Shown: piece by piece, positions 7,324 through 14,227 of the stretch | How the letters are laid out: each line of letters opens with the position of its first letter | How positions within the stretch are numbered: position 1 is the first letter of the stretch | DNA from: Thermodesulfobacteriota bacterium | Lineage (GTDB): Bacteria > Desulfobacterota > DSM-4660 > Desulfatiglandales > Desulfatiglandaceae | Assembly: GCA_028278625.1 (NCBI GenBank) | Contig: JANQDY010000156.1 | Span: forward strand, 1-28,349 | Reading direction: 5' to 3' | DNA: 28,349 nt | Translations under genes and position numbers: made by a program | The notes under the pieces: generated by a model | Seen by the model: only the letters and a program-made list of their open reading frames with translations | What the model was told of the DNA's origin: nothing | Database searches by the model: none

Positions 7324-8343
7324 TCAGGCCATCTCCTCACTTTCTCCGGGCTGATCCCGGTTAACAGGTTCAGGCGCATCGGCATGGGTCTCCATCGCTG
7401 GTTTTGGCCGACGATCCACCTTAAGCGAAAAAACATCAGGCCGATGATAATGCCCCACCGCGTCCACCATATGCTTGGCACTGGTAATGACATCCAGGTC
7501 TATCCCTCCCACCAGCACACTCTCTTCATGCTCAACGGGTCCGGCGATATAGTTTCCCAGAGGGTCGACGATTCCGGCGATCCCCCCGCCAGGCCGAAGG
7601 GTATTCCGGGTGCTTGGATCCAGCTCATGATAATAATCCACTTCCTTTTGTGAGAGCATTGAGGAGGAAAAGATCACGAAGACCTGTCCTTCAAAAGCAG
7701 TGTGGCGCATGGCGGCATCAATGATCCGTGACCGGTCCCGTGGCTGGCTTTTAAAATTGGCACCGGGCCAGTTGGCGACGTGTATCTGCTCACCCATGGC
7801 ATAGAGCGCAAACCGGCTCAGTGCCATGGAATGCTCATAACAGATGAGGGCGCCTATTTTTCCCAGACGGGTCTCATATACGACCAGATCATTTCCGTGA
7901 CCCCAGCCCCAGACGGTTTTTTCCTCACCCGTGGGCATGAGTTTGCGGCGTTTGCCGAGCAACCGACCCTTGTGGTCAATCATCACCTGCGAATTGTAAA
8001 GGGTACCGCCTTCCTTCTCATTGATCCCCAAAGAGACATGAATCCCCAAACGTGCCGTTTCATCCGCCAGCCGTTGGATGTCCGGTCCGGGCACTTCAAT
8101 GGAATTGTCGTGGAGCTGGCGGTAAAGTTCCAGTCTTTGGGGATTGTTGACCGCCATCCAGATCCACCAGGGATAATAGGGCACGAAGATTTCAGGAAAT
8201 ACCACAAGCGCTGCCCCCGCTTCCGCGGCCCGGCCCATCATGGAAAACACCTTTTCAATTGTTTCTTCCTTGCTTCGGTGGCTTGAAGCCGCCAGTACCG
8301 TGGCTGCCTTAAATGTTCTGTCTGACAATTGATTCGCCTCCAT
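7324..8343 (-). CDS. Carbon-nitrogen hydrolase, nitrilase branch
   Basis: This protein of up to 339 residues carries the Glu-Lys-Cys triad of the nitrilase superfamily: Glu51 in FPEIF, Lys134 in KRRKLMPT, and Cys168 in ICYEH. The KRRKLMPTGEEKTVWGWG stretch is typical of true nitrilases and cyanide-converting relatives, although the usual CWEN after the nucleophile is CYEH here. The proline-rich C-terminal tail is probably disordered. The start is uncertain: the ATG at 8343 has a weak ribosome binding site, while a TTG at 8328 follows GGAGG at good spacing. It lies 88 bp downstream of tenA on the same strand. The product may be a nitrilase or amide hydrolase; the substrate is unknown. Confidence 0.88.
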   Translation of the reverse strand: MEANQLSDRTFKAATVLAASSHRSKEETIEKVFSMMGRAAEAGAALVVFPEIFVPYYPWWIWMAVNNPQRLELYRQLHDNSIEVPGPDIQRLADETARLGIHVSLGINEKEGGTLYNSQVMIDHKGRLLGKRRKLMPTGEEKTVWGWGHGNDLVVYETRLGKIGALICYEHSMALSRFALYAMGEQIHVANWPGANFKSQPRDRSRIIDAAMRHTAFEGQVFVIFSSSMLSQKEVDYYHELDPSTRNTLRPGGGIAGIVDPLGNYIAGPVEHEESVLVGGIDLDVITSAKHMVDAVGHYHRPDVFSLKVDRRPKPAMETHADAPEPVNRDQPGESEEMA

Positions 8344-8431
8344 CTTTCATGTTCACATTCCCAAAGAAGCTTCCCGCTTGCGCCGGTTCCGTGGATTCCC
8401 TGTTCTCTAAATGATCTTACGGACCAGATCC

Positions 8432-9097
8432 TTAGACATCCCAGGCCTGTTGGCGATAGCCCATATCCCAAAACATATACTCGAAACGTGAGGTCATAAC
8501 AAAATGCTCTGCCACCCGCTCTTTATCCGCTGATGCCAGGGTTTCGGCGGTCTTGTCCGTGAGGGTCACCACCTGCTTTACGATATCAGCAAACGCGTCG
8601 CCCGCATACGTATCAATCCAGGACTGGTAAATGGGGACAGGCGACCCCTTTCGCTCCAGTTCTTTGCCCACCTCCCAGTAAATCCAGTAACATGGGAGAA
8701 ACGCCCCTAACCCTTCATGAAACGGTCGCTCAAATGCGACGCGCATCAGGTAAGAGGTATATAAAACGTTGTTGGGCGCCTTCGGCGTGGCATAGACATC
8801 CCGAGGCGAAAGGCCCCATTTGGCGAAAAAGCTACCGTGCAGGGCCCGCTCCACCACACAGGCGTTTTTGGCATGTTCATTGAACATGACCATTGTATCA
8901 TCATCCGGGGACTTTGCCGCCAGAAGGGACAACCCCCGTGCATAATCCTGTAGATACAAGGCATCCTGCACCGCGTAAAATCGAAACGCCTCCTCACTCA
9001 GTGAGCCATCCGTAAGTCCTTTCACAAAGGGATGTGCCAGAATGCTCCCATAGATGCCCTCTACGCGCTGAAAGAGCTCTTGCGAAAAATGCGCCAT
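8432..9097 (-). CDS. tenA: TenA-family aminopyrimidine aminohydrolase / thiaminase II
   Basis: This 221-residue protein is about the family's normal length. The nucleophilic cysteine is Cys136 in FLPCYWIY, Glu206 lies in FEYMFWDM, and Asp45 in FYAVQDALYLQDY corresponds to the substrate-binding aspartate. Known TenA proteins hydrolyse aminopyrimidine to hydroxymethylpyrimidine for thiamin salvage. The start has AAGGAG upstream. It is the first gene of a minus-strand group with a nitrilase and a dead isochorismatase-family gene. No TPP riboswitch was recognised upstream. Some family members in clusters with other hydrolases may act on different substrates, so the cellular role is not certain. 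Confidence 0.9.
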   Translation of the reverse strand: MAHFSQELFQRVEGIYGSILAHPFVKGLTDGSLSEEAFRFYAVQDALYLQDYARGLSLLAAKSPDDDTMVMFNEHAKNACVVERALHGSFFAKWGLSPRDVYATPKAPNNVLYTSYLMRVAFERPFHEGLGAFLPCYWIYWEVGKELERKGSPVPIYQSWIDTYAGDAFADIVKQVVTLTDKTAETLASADKERVAEHFVMTSRFEYMFWDMGYRQQAWDV

Positions 9098-9150
9098 GAC
9101 ATAATCTCCTTCCCCTCGGTTATTTTATTGGCCGGATACTTCCTTCTGAG

Positions 9151-9169
9151 AGATTTTGATACAAAATCT
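9151..9169. repeat. Inverted repeat AGATTTT-N5-AAAATCT, first copy
   Basis: A perfect 7-bp inverted repeat in the divergent region between tenA and the CoA ligase operon. The same arms recur at 9284-9307 with a 10-base spacer, which suggests paired regulator sites or DNA structure. Confidence 0.4.
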
Positions 9170-9283
9170 TATGTGGCATTGCAAGGATTCTTATCCCAAG
9201 GACCGGTGGAGAGTTGTCTTGGGCCTATTCAGCGATTCCGCGAGAACCGATGCCACACCGGAGCACAATGGGCCAATGATTTG

Positions 9284-9307
9284 AGATTTTCAGAAAAAGG
9301 AAAATCT
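9284..9307. repeat. Inverted repeat AGATTTT-N10-AAAATCT, second copy
   Basis: The same 7-bp arms as at 9151-9169 occur here with a longer spacer, ending six bases before the -35 box at 9313. Confidence 0.4.
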
Positions 9308-9312
9308 TTTGG

Positions 9313-9342
9313 TTGACATTGTTACTGTCGACAATGTATATT
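9313..9342 (+). promoter_or_regulatory. Promoter of the CoA-ligase/Sdh-like operon with overlapping operator
   Basis: TTGACA (9313-9318) and TATATT (9337-9342) are 18 bp apart. A perfect inverted repeat, ACATTGT (9316-9322) and ACAATGT (9331-9337), covers the spacer and overlaps both boxes. TCGACA occurs twice (9328-9333 and 9343-9348). A repressor here would block RNA polymerase, and the GntR/FCD regulator encoded within the operon (12655-13380) is the natural candidate; this is inference. Confidence 0.65.
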
Positions 9343-9372
9343 TCGACATCATTGTGTAAAAGGATGAACACA

Positions 9373-10584
9373 TTGAGACTACTCGAATACGAATCAAAAC
9401 AAATCCTGAAAAACCACGCCTTCAGCATTCCCGATGGTGTGTTGGCAACCGCGTCCGACGAACCCCTTTTTGGGCTCGATTTTCCGGTGGTGGTGAAAAC
9501 ACAGATTCCCCTTGGGGGGCGTGGAAAGGCCGGGGGAATCCTATTCGCCCACAGCCGGGAGGAAGCATCCGAACAAATCAGATACCTCCTGTCAAACCAA
9601 ATCCGCGGCTATCGCGCCACTCGCGTACTGGTGGAGCCGAAAGCGGAAATTCAACAGGAATACTTCATGGCCATCACCTACGACACCGTGGCCAAATTGC
9701 CCGTTGCAATATTTTCCTCCCGGGGGGGTGTCGACATCGAGGCCATCGCGAAACAGGCGCCTGGCGAGGTGCGAAAGGAACATTTCTCCCTGCGGGAGGG
9801 GCTCCCCGATTACAGGGCAAGGGCCATTGTGGCGGAGACGGGCGTGACGGGTCGGTTGCTGCTGGCGCTGGGAAATGCATTATCGTGTCTGGCTCGACTG
9901 TTTGCGGACTATGATGCCACCATCGCCGAGATCAACCCGCTGGCTTTGACGGGGTCGGGACAGTTGGTGGCGTTGGATTGCCATATTGATGTGGATGAAG
10001 ACGCGCTGTTCCGGCATAAGGACATGGCTGAAATAGAGAAGGACACCCGACGTTTCGAGTCCTCACGAAATCAATCGGAATTTGAAAAAAAGGCCGCTCT
10101 GATCGATCAGCTGGATCATCGCGGCGTGGCCGGAAGGGTGATCGAATTCGATGGCGATCTTGGCCTCATCATCGGCGGCGGTGGTGCCTCCCTGACCGCC
10201 TTTGACGCCATTTCGGCCCACGGCGGCAAACCGGCCAATTACTGCGAAATCGGCGGCAATCCCTCCGTCCTTAAGGTGAAAGAGCTTACCCGTCACCTGT
10301 TGACAAAACCCGGCGTTAAAAAGCTGGCGGTGATCATGAACGTGGTGAGCAACACCCGTGTGGATCTGGTGGCCCGCGGCATCATCAAGGGCATTTTGGA
10401 AGCGGGTTTGGATCCCGGCGATACGGTGGCGGTTTTTCGGATCCCGGGCGCCTGGGAAGATGAAGGGGCCAAAATACTCACCAAATACGGCGTGCGGTTC
10501 TGCGACCGGACCGTTTCAATTGATGAAGCGGCAAAGATCGCGGTGGAACGGGTTTTAGGCGAATATCAGACCATAGACAGGTGA
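9373..10584 (+). CDS. ATP-grasp CoA ligase beta subunit (succinyl-CoA synthetase SucC-like)
   Basis: The N-terminus (LRLLEYESKQILKNHAF) and an ATP-grasp domain with GGRGKAGG are typical of the beta subunit of succinyl-CoA or malyl-CoA synthetases. DATIAEINPL holds the metal-binding residues. The C-terminal CoA-ligase domain has IIGGGGASLTAFDAI and NYCEIGGNPSVLKV where SucC and MtkA have NGAG and DVGGGA, so it is a divergent branch. The TTG at 9373 is preferred as start: AAAAGGA lies eight bases upstream, whereas the ATG at 9364 overlaps that site. The product has 403 residues. It is followed 11 bp later by the alpha subunit. It probably converts a dicarboxylate or hydroxyacid plus ATP and CoA to the CoA ester; the specific acid is not known. 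Confidence 0.85.
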   Translation: MRLLEYESKQILKNHAFSIPDGVLATASDEPLFGLDFPVVVKTQIPLGGRGKAGGILFAHSREEASEQIRYLLSNQIRGYRATRVLVEPKAEIQQEYFMAITYDTVAKLPVAIFSSRGGVDIEAIAKQAPGEVRKEHFSLREGLPDYRARAIVAETGVTGRLLLALGNALSCLARLFADYDATIAEINPLALTGSGQLVALDCHIDVDEDALFRHKDMAEIEKDTRRFESSRNQSEFEKKAALIDQLDHRGVAGRVIEFDGDLGLIIGGGGASLTAFDAISAHGGKPANYCEIGGNPSVLKVKELTRHLLTKPGVKKLAVIMNVVSNTRVDLVARGIIKGILEAGLDPGDTVAVFRIPGAWEDEGAKILTKYGVRFCDRTVSIDEAAKIAVERVLGEYQTIDR

Positions 10585-10595
10585 AGGTTCATTGA

Positions 10596-11504
10596 ATGGC
10601 AATACTGGCAGACGCAAATACTCGGGTCATCGTCCAAGGAATCACCGGACGTGAAGCATCGGCTTTCACTAAAGACATGATCGACTACGGCACCCGGGTG
10701 GTGGCCGGCGTGACGCCCGGGAAAAAGGGTCAAACCGTGCATGGGATACCGGTTTACGACACGGTACGGCAGGCGGTAAAAGCACACCCGGCTGATGCGG
10801 CATTGATCTCCGTACCGCCGTCACTGGCCAAAGGGGCCGCGCTTGAAGCCTTTGAAAACGGCATAGGGCTTGTGGTCATCGTCTCGGAAAGGGTGCCCCG
10901 CAAAGACACCATCCAATTGCTGGAGGCGGCCGGCCAATTTGATGCCCGGGTGATCGGCCCCAATACCCTGGGACTGATTTCGCCCCATCGGGTCAAACTG
11001 GGTATGGCGGGGGGTCCGGTGGCCGATGTGAAAAAGGCCTACATGCCCGGCGTGGTCGGCATCGCATCGCGCAGCGGCGGAATGACCACGGAGATCGCCA
11101 ATCTGTTGACCCAAAACGGCATCGGCCAGAGCACCTGTATCGGCATTGGCGGGGATCCGGTGGTCGGGTCCAACTTCCTGGATCTCATCCCCCTGTTTGA
11201 TGCCGACCCTGATACCCGGGCCGTGGTCCTTTTCAGCGAGCCGGGCGGGGTAATTGAAGAGAGACTGGCGGAGATGATAATGACCCAAAAACCAAAACTC
11301 CCCATTATTGCCTTTATCGCGGGTCGGTTCGTGGACCGGATGCCGGGGATCCGTTTCGGTCATGCAGCCACCATTGTGCAAGGTGACCGGGGCACCGCCA
11401 AAAGCAAAATCGAAACGTTCAGAAAGGCCGGGATCCATGTGGCGGAATCCTTTTCAGACATTGCCGTGTTGGCCAAACGGGTTTTAACAGAGGGTGAGGC
11501 TTAG
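10596..11504 (+). CDS. CoA ligase alpha subunit (succinyl-CoA synthetase SucD-like)
   Basis: This 302-residue protein has a Rossmann CoA-binding domain (VIVQGITGREASAF), IASRSGGMTTE, GIGGDPVVGSNF, and the phosphohistidine site RFGHAATIVQG (His256) that accepts phosphate from ATP in this family. It pairs with the beta subunit just upstream. The next gene codes for a CitE/HpcH-type lyase and its ribosome binding site lies inside the end of this gene. This order, beta-alpha-lyase, is that of malate thiokinase plus malyl-CoA lyase, but several loops differ from the standard SucD, so a related hydroxyacid such as citramalate is equally possible. Confidence 0.88.
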   Translation: MAILADANTRVIVQGITGREASAFTKDMIDYGTRVVAGVTPGKKGQTVHGIPVYDTVRQAVKAHPADAALISVPPSLAKGAALEAFENGIGLVVIVSERVPRKDTIQLLEAAGQFDARVIGPNTLGLISPHRVKLGMAGGPVADVKKAYMPGVVGIASRSGGMTTEIANLLTQNGIGQSTCIGIGGDPVVGSNFLDLIPLFDADPDTRAVVLFSEPGGVIEERLAEMIMTQKPKLPIIAFIAGRFVDRMPGIRFGHAATIVQGDRGTAKSKIETFRKAGIHVAESFSDIAVLAKRVLTEGEA

Positions 11505-11505
11505 C

Positions 11506-12393
11506 GTGAGCGCGATTTGGTTTGTTCGTACCGCCCTCTTTGTTCCCGGAAACCGGTCGGACCGGGTGGATAAGGCCGTTCAAACGGACGCGGACATGAT
11601 TATCATGGATCTCGAGGACGCCGTGGCCCTGGGAGAGAAACAAGCAGCGCGCAGGACCGTCCGAAACAACATCGAAAAACACGCTGACAGGCGGCTCATG
11701 GTCCGGATCAACGGGATTGAGACCGGTTTGGCCGATGATGATCTAAAAGAGATCATCGTTCCGGGCCTGGACGCGGTGATGCTGCCAAAGGTTGTTGATC
11801 CCTCGAACATTCAGCATATGGACACGAAAATTGCGGTGCTGGAACGTGAAAGGGGCATGGAAGAGGGAAGCGTTAAAGTGATCGGCCTGGTTGAGTCCGC
11901 ATTGGGCGTGGAGTTTGCGTTTCAAATCGCTTCCGCCGCCACCCCTACACAAAGGCTATTTACGCTGGCTTTTGGCGCCGCCGACTATTCCCTCGATATG
12001 GGCATCGAAATGGCAAAGGCCGAAAGAGCGCTCTGTTTTGCCCGGGCGCGCCTGGCCCTTTCCTGCCGGGCCGCGGGCATCGCCCCGGCCCTCGATACGC
12101 CCTACATGATCGATCTTAAGGATATGGAAGCGTTTTCGGCCGATGTGGAATATGGCAAATCACTGGGGTTCGGCGGCAAACTGTGCATTCATCCGAACCA
12201 GATAGAGATCTGCAATCGGTTGTATTCTCCGGACCCGGACGCCATTGATAACGCCCGAAGAATCGTCTCCGCTTTTGAAACCGCCGAAGAACAGGGACTT
12301 GCCGCCATCCGGGTGGACGGCAAATTCATTGATTATGCCGTGGTGGCTCAGGCCAGACGGACACTCGAAATGGCAGCCGCCATTGCTTCATGA
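11506..12393 (+). CDS. CitE/HpcH-family acyl-CoA lyase (malyl-CoA or citramalyl-CoA lyase-like)
   Basis: The GTG at 11506 is chosen as start because GGGTGAGG lies six bases upstream and it directly follows the TAG of the previous gene. The product has 295 residues. Family residues are visible: MIIMDLEDAV, Arg68 in MVRINGIET, VMLPKV, Glu130 in GLVESALGV, Asp160 in FGAADYSLDMG, and GKLCIHPNQI. Glu130 and Asp160 are the expected Mg2+ ligands. Such enzymes cleave 3-hydroxyacyl-CoA esters of dicarboxylic acids to acetyl-CoA (or another acyl-CoA) and a 2-oxoacid. With the CoA ligase upstream it makes a two-step activation and cleavage unit. Confidence 0.88.
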   Translation: MSAIWFVRTALFVPGNRSDRVDKAVQTDADMIIMDLEDAVALGEKQAARRTVRNNIEKHADRRLMVRINGIETGLADDDLKEIIVPGLDAVMLPKVVDPSNIQHMDTKIAVLERERGMEEGSVKVIGLVESALGVEFAFQIASAATPTQRLFTLAFGAADYSLDMGIEMAKAERALCFARARLALSCRAAGIAPALDTPYMIDLKDMEAFSADVEYGKSLGFGGKLCIHPNQIEICNRLYSPDPDAIDNARRIVSAFETAEEQGLAAIRVDGKFIDYAVVAQARRTLEMAAAIAS

Positions 12394-12423
12394 AAACAAC
12401 CCCATTTGGACTGAGGTGGAATT

Positions 12424-12642
12424 GTGGGAGAATTTATCCGTATCATCATAGATCAAAGCAAATGCGGAGACAAAAAAATGGCTCAGAAGCTGGCGGCCGT
12501 CTGCCCGGTGAACATTTTCCTGGAAAAGAAAGGTCGGCTGATTATAAATACCGGAAACGAAGATGAATGTACCCTTTGTGAGTTGTGCCGCCAGATTTGC
12601 CCCGAAAGTGCCATCACCATAGATAAGCTTTACGAACCGTAA
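12424..12642 (+). CDS. Small 4Fe-4S ferredoxin-like protein
   Basis: The 72-residue protein starts with GTG, after GAGGTGG. It has one complete cluster motif near the C-terminus, CTLCELCRQICPES, and in the N-terminal half only a degenerate remnant of a second one (SKCGDKK...VCPVNIF). The pattern resembles the FixX-type ferredoxins that pair with electron-transfer flavoproteins. It lies between the lyase and the GntR regulator and probably carries electrons to or from a partner of this operon, perhaps the Sdh-like complex. The partner cannot be identified from sequence. Confidence 0.75.
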   Translation: MGEFIRIIIDQSKCGDKKMAQKLAAVCPVNIFLEKKGRLIINTGNEDECTLCELCRQICPESAITIDKLYEP

Positions 12643-12654
12643 GACAGGGCCGAA

Positions 12655-13380
12655 ATGAACAAAGAAAGCCCTCAAACCACCATGACTGACCGAATCAGGG
12701 TCGGTAAACCCATGAGTATCAGCAGCCAGGTCGCTGAAATGCTGATTCAGGCCATTTTGGAAGGTGAAATAAAGGCGGGTGATCGATTGGTGGAAACCCG
12801 GCTGCAGTCTCTTTTCGACATCAGCCGCACGCCGCTGCGCGAGGCCTTTCGGGAACTGGAAAAGAAGGGTCTGGTGGACATCGTTCCCCGAAAAGGGACC
12901 TTTGTCAAGAAGGTTACGAAATCGGAAATCAAGTCGCAGTTTCCGGTGCGGGCCGCACTGGAAGCGCTGGCCGCCAAACTGGCATTTGTCAACAATCGCG
13001 AGGAGACCGCAACCCGGCTGTCGCGCGCATTGGACCATATGGCCGCGGCTGTGAAAGCCAAAGATCCCAGAGGCTATTACAACCACCATATCAAGTACCA
13101 CGAAGGGTTTATTGCGCTTTCGGAAAACGATCTGCTTATGGAAATGCTGCGCCATCTGAGAATGAAACGTCTCTGGTACACACTCCATTACCAATACTAC
13201 TTGGAAGATCTGAACAAGTCTTTGAAAGTACACAAGGAGATCCTTCGATTGTACCGAAATCCCGGGACAGATCCGGAGAAACTCCGAAATATGGTTGAGG
13301 ATCACATCAATGTCGCCCTTGACAGGTTTATCGAATACGTGGAGAGACTTGAACAAGGGGAGAAAGGGAAGAACGGCTAA
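12655..13380 (+). CDS. GntR-family regulator, FCD (FadR-C-like) subfamily
   Basis: This 241-residue protein has an N-terminal winged helix-turn-helix (about residues 22-88), with SQVAEMLIQAILEGEIKAGD and ISRTPLREAFRELEKKGLV. It is followed by an all-helical FCD domain (about 95-225) in which HHIKYHEGFI, HKEIL and VEDHI supply the histidines that normally bind a metal and an organic acid ligand. FCD regulators of this kind commonly sense small carboxylates or CoA esters and control adjacent catabolic operons. Being inside the operon, it probably autoregulates through the palindrome over the promoter at 9313-9342. Confidence 0.9.
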   Translation: MNKESPQTTMTDRIRVGKPMSISSQVAEMLIQAILEGEIKAGDRLVETRLQSLFDISRTPLREAFRELEKKGLVDIVPRKGTFVKKVTKSEIKSQFPVRAALEALAAKLAFVNNREETATRLSRALDHMAAAVKAKDPRGYYNHHIKYHEGFIALSENDLLMEMLRHLRMKRLWYTLHYQYYLEDLNKSLKVHKEILRLYRNPGTDPEKLRNMVEDHINVALDRFIEYVERLEQGEKGKNG

Positions 13381-13388
13381 AGAAGATC

Positions 13389-14216
13389 ATGTTGAAATCC
13401 GGTTTCCGTAAAAATGGGGTCGGGAAGGCCGTCGGCAAAGTCAGACAATCGGTGCGGGGCTCTGTCCAAGTCAAGGGATGGCCCTATGCCGCCGCTTGGG
13501 CCCACCGCATCAGCGGCCTGCTGCTGGTGATTTACGCCCTCTTTCATGTGGTCACCCTCTCCGCCTTAACGTCGCCCCATGTTTACGACGCCAGAATGGA
13601 GATCCTGAAACACCCCCTATTTGTTCTGTTGGCCTGGCTCTTGGGGGCTCCGGTAATATTTCACGCCTTGAACGGCGGGCGGTTGATGCTTTACGAGATT
13701 TTCATCACCCGTAAAGACACGCTGGCGTTGAGATGGACCGTAACCCTCTCCGTGGCCTACTTTCTTTTTCTGGGCTTTTTCATGCTGTTGGGGACCGAGA
13801 GCGTCTCGGACCTGCTGTTCTGGACATACATCCTGGCCGGGAGCCTTTGCCTGGTCTATGTGGCCATCCGCAAGCTGAAATCGTCCGGTGCTTCGATTTT
13901 CTGGAAACTCCACCGCATCAGCGGCGCGTTCCTTTTTCTGATGATTCCGGCACACATGCTGTTCATGCACCTGAATCCGATGGTAGCCCACGACGCACAA
14001 ACGGTCATCAGCCGCATGGACCATCCCTTTTTCAAATTTGTGGATCTGGGGCTGATGTTTTGTGTCTTCTATCACGGCGGATACGGGCTTGTGGGCATCT
14101 GCCGGGACTATCTGCCCCTTTCATCGCGGCTCATAAGCGGCGGATCCACGTTGTTGATCGCGGCCGTCATGGCACTCTTTGCCTGGATCGGCATAAAGCT
14201 CGTTTTCGTCATCTGA
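13389..14216 (+). CDS. Fused succinate dehydrogenase/fumarate reductase-type cytochrome b anchor
   Basis: This 275-residue integral membrane protein has two SdhC-like halves. The first contains WAHRISGLLLVIYALFHVV and IFHALNGGRLMLYE (about 37-105). The second contains LHRISGAFLFLMIPAHMLFM and YHGGYGLVGICRDYL (about 173-243). About seven helices can be seen, against three in a single SdhC or SdhD. The repeated HRISG and the paired His residues are those expected for haem and quinone sites. It probably replaces the usual SdhC+SdhD pair and passes electrons between the flavoprotein/iron-sulfur subunits (14228-16790) and the quinone pool. Gene order (anchor, flavoprotein, iron-sulfur) is the normal one. 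Confidence 0.85.
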   Translation: MLKSGFRKNGVGKAVGKVRQSVRGSVQVKGWPYAAAWAHRISGLLLVIYALFHVVTLSALTSPHVYDARMEILKHPLFVLLAWLLGAPVIFHALNGGRLMLYEIFITRKDTLALRWTVTLSVAYFLFLGFFMLLGTESVSDLLFWTYILAGSLCLVYVAIRKLKSSGASIFWKLHRISGAFLFLMIPAHMLFMHLNPMVAHDAQTVISRMDHPFFKFVDLGLMFCVFYHGGYGLVGICRDYLPLSSRLISGGSTLLIAAVMALFAWIGIKLVFVI

Positions 14217-14227
14217 AAGAGATGCCC

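Noticed and set aside
9098..9312. A TPP riboswitch in front of tenA.
   Set aside because: The conserved CTGAGA and GGGAACCTGATC-type core of THI elements could not be found on the minus strand.
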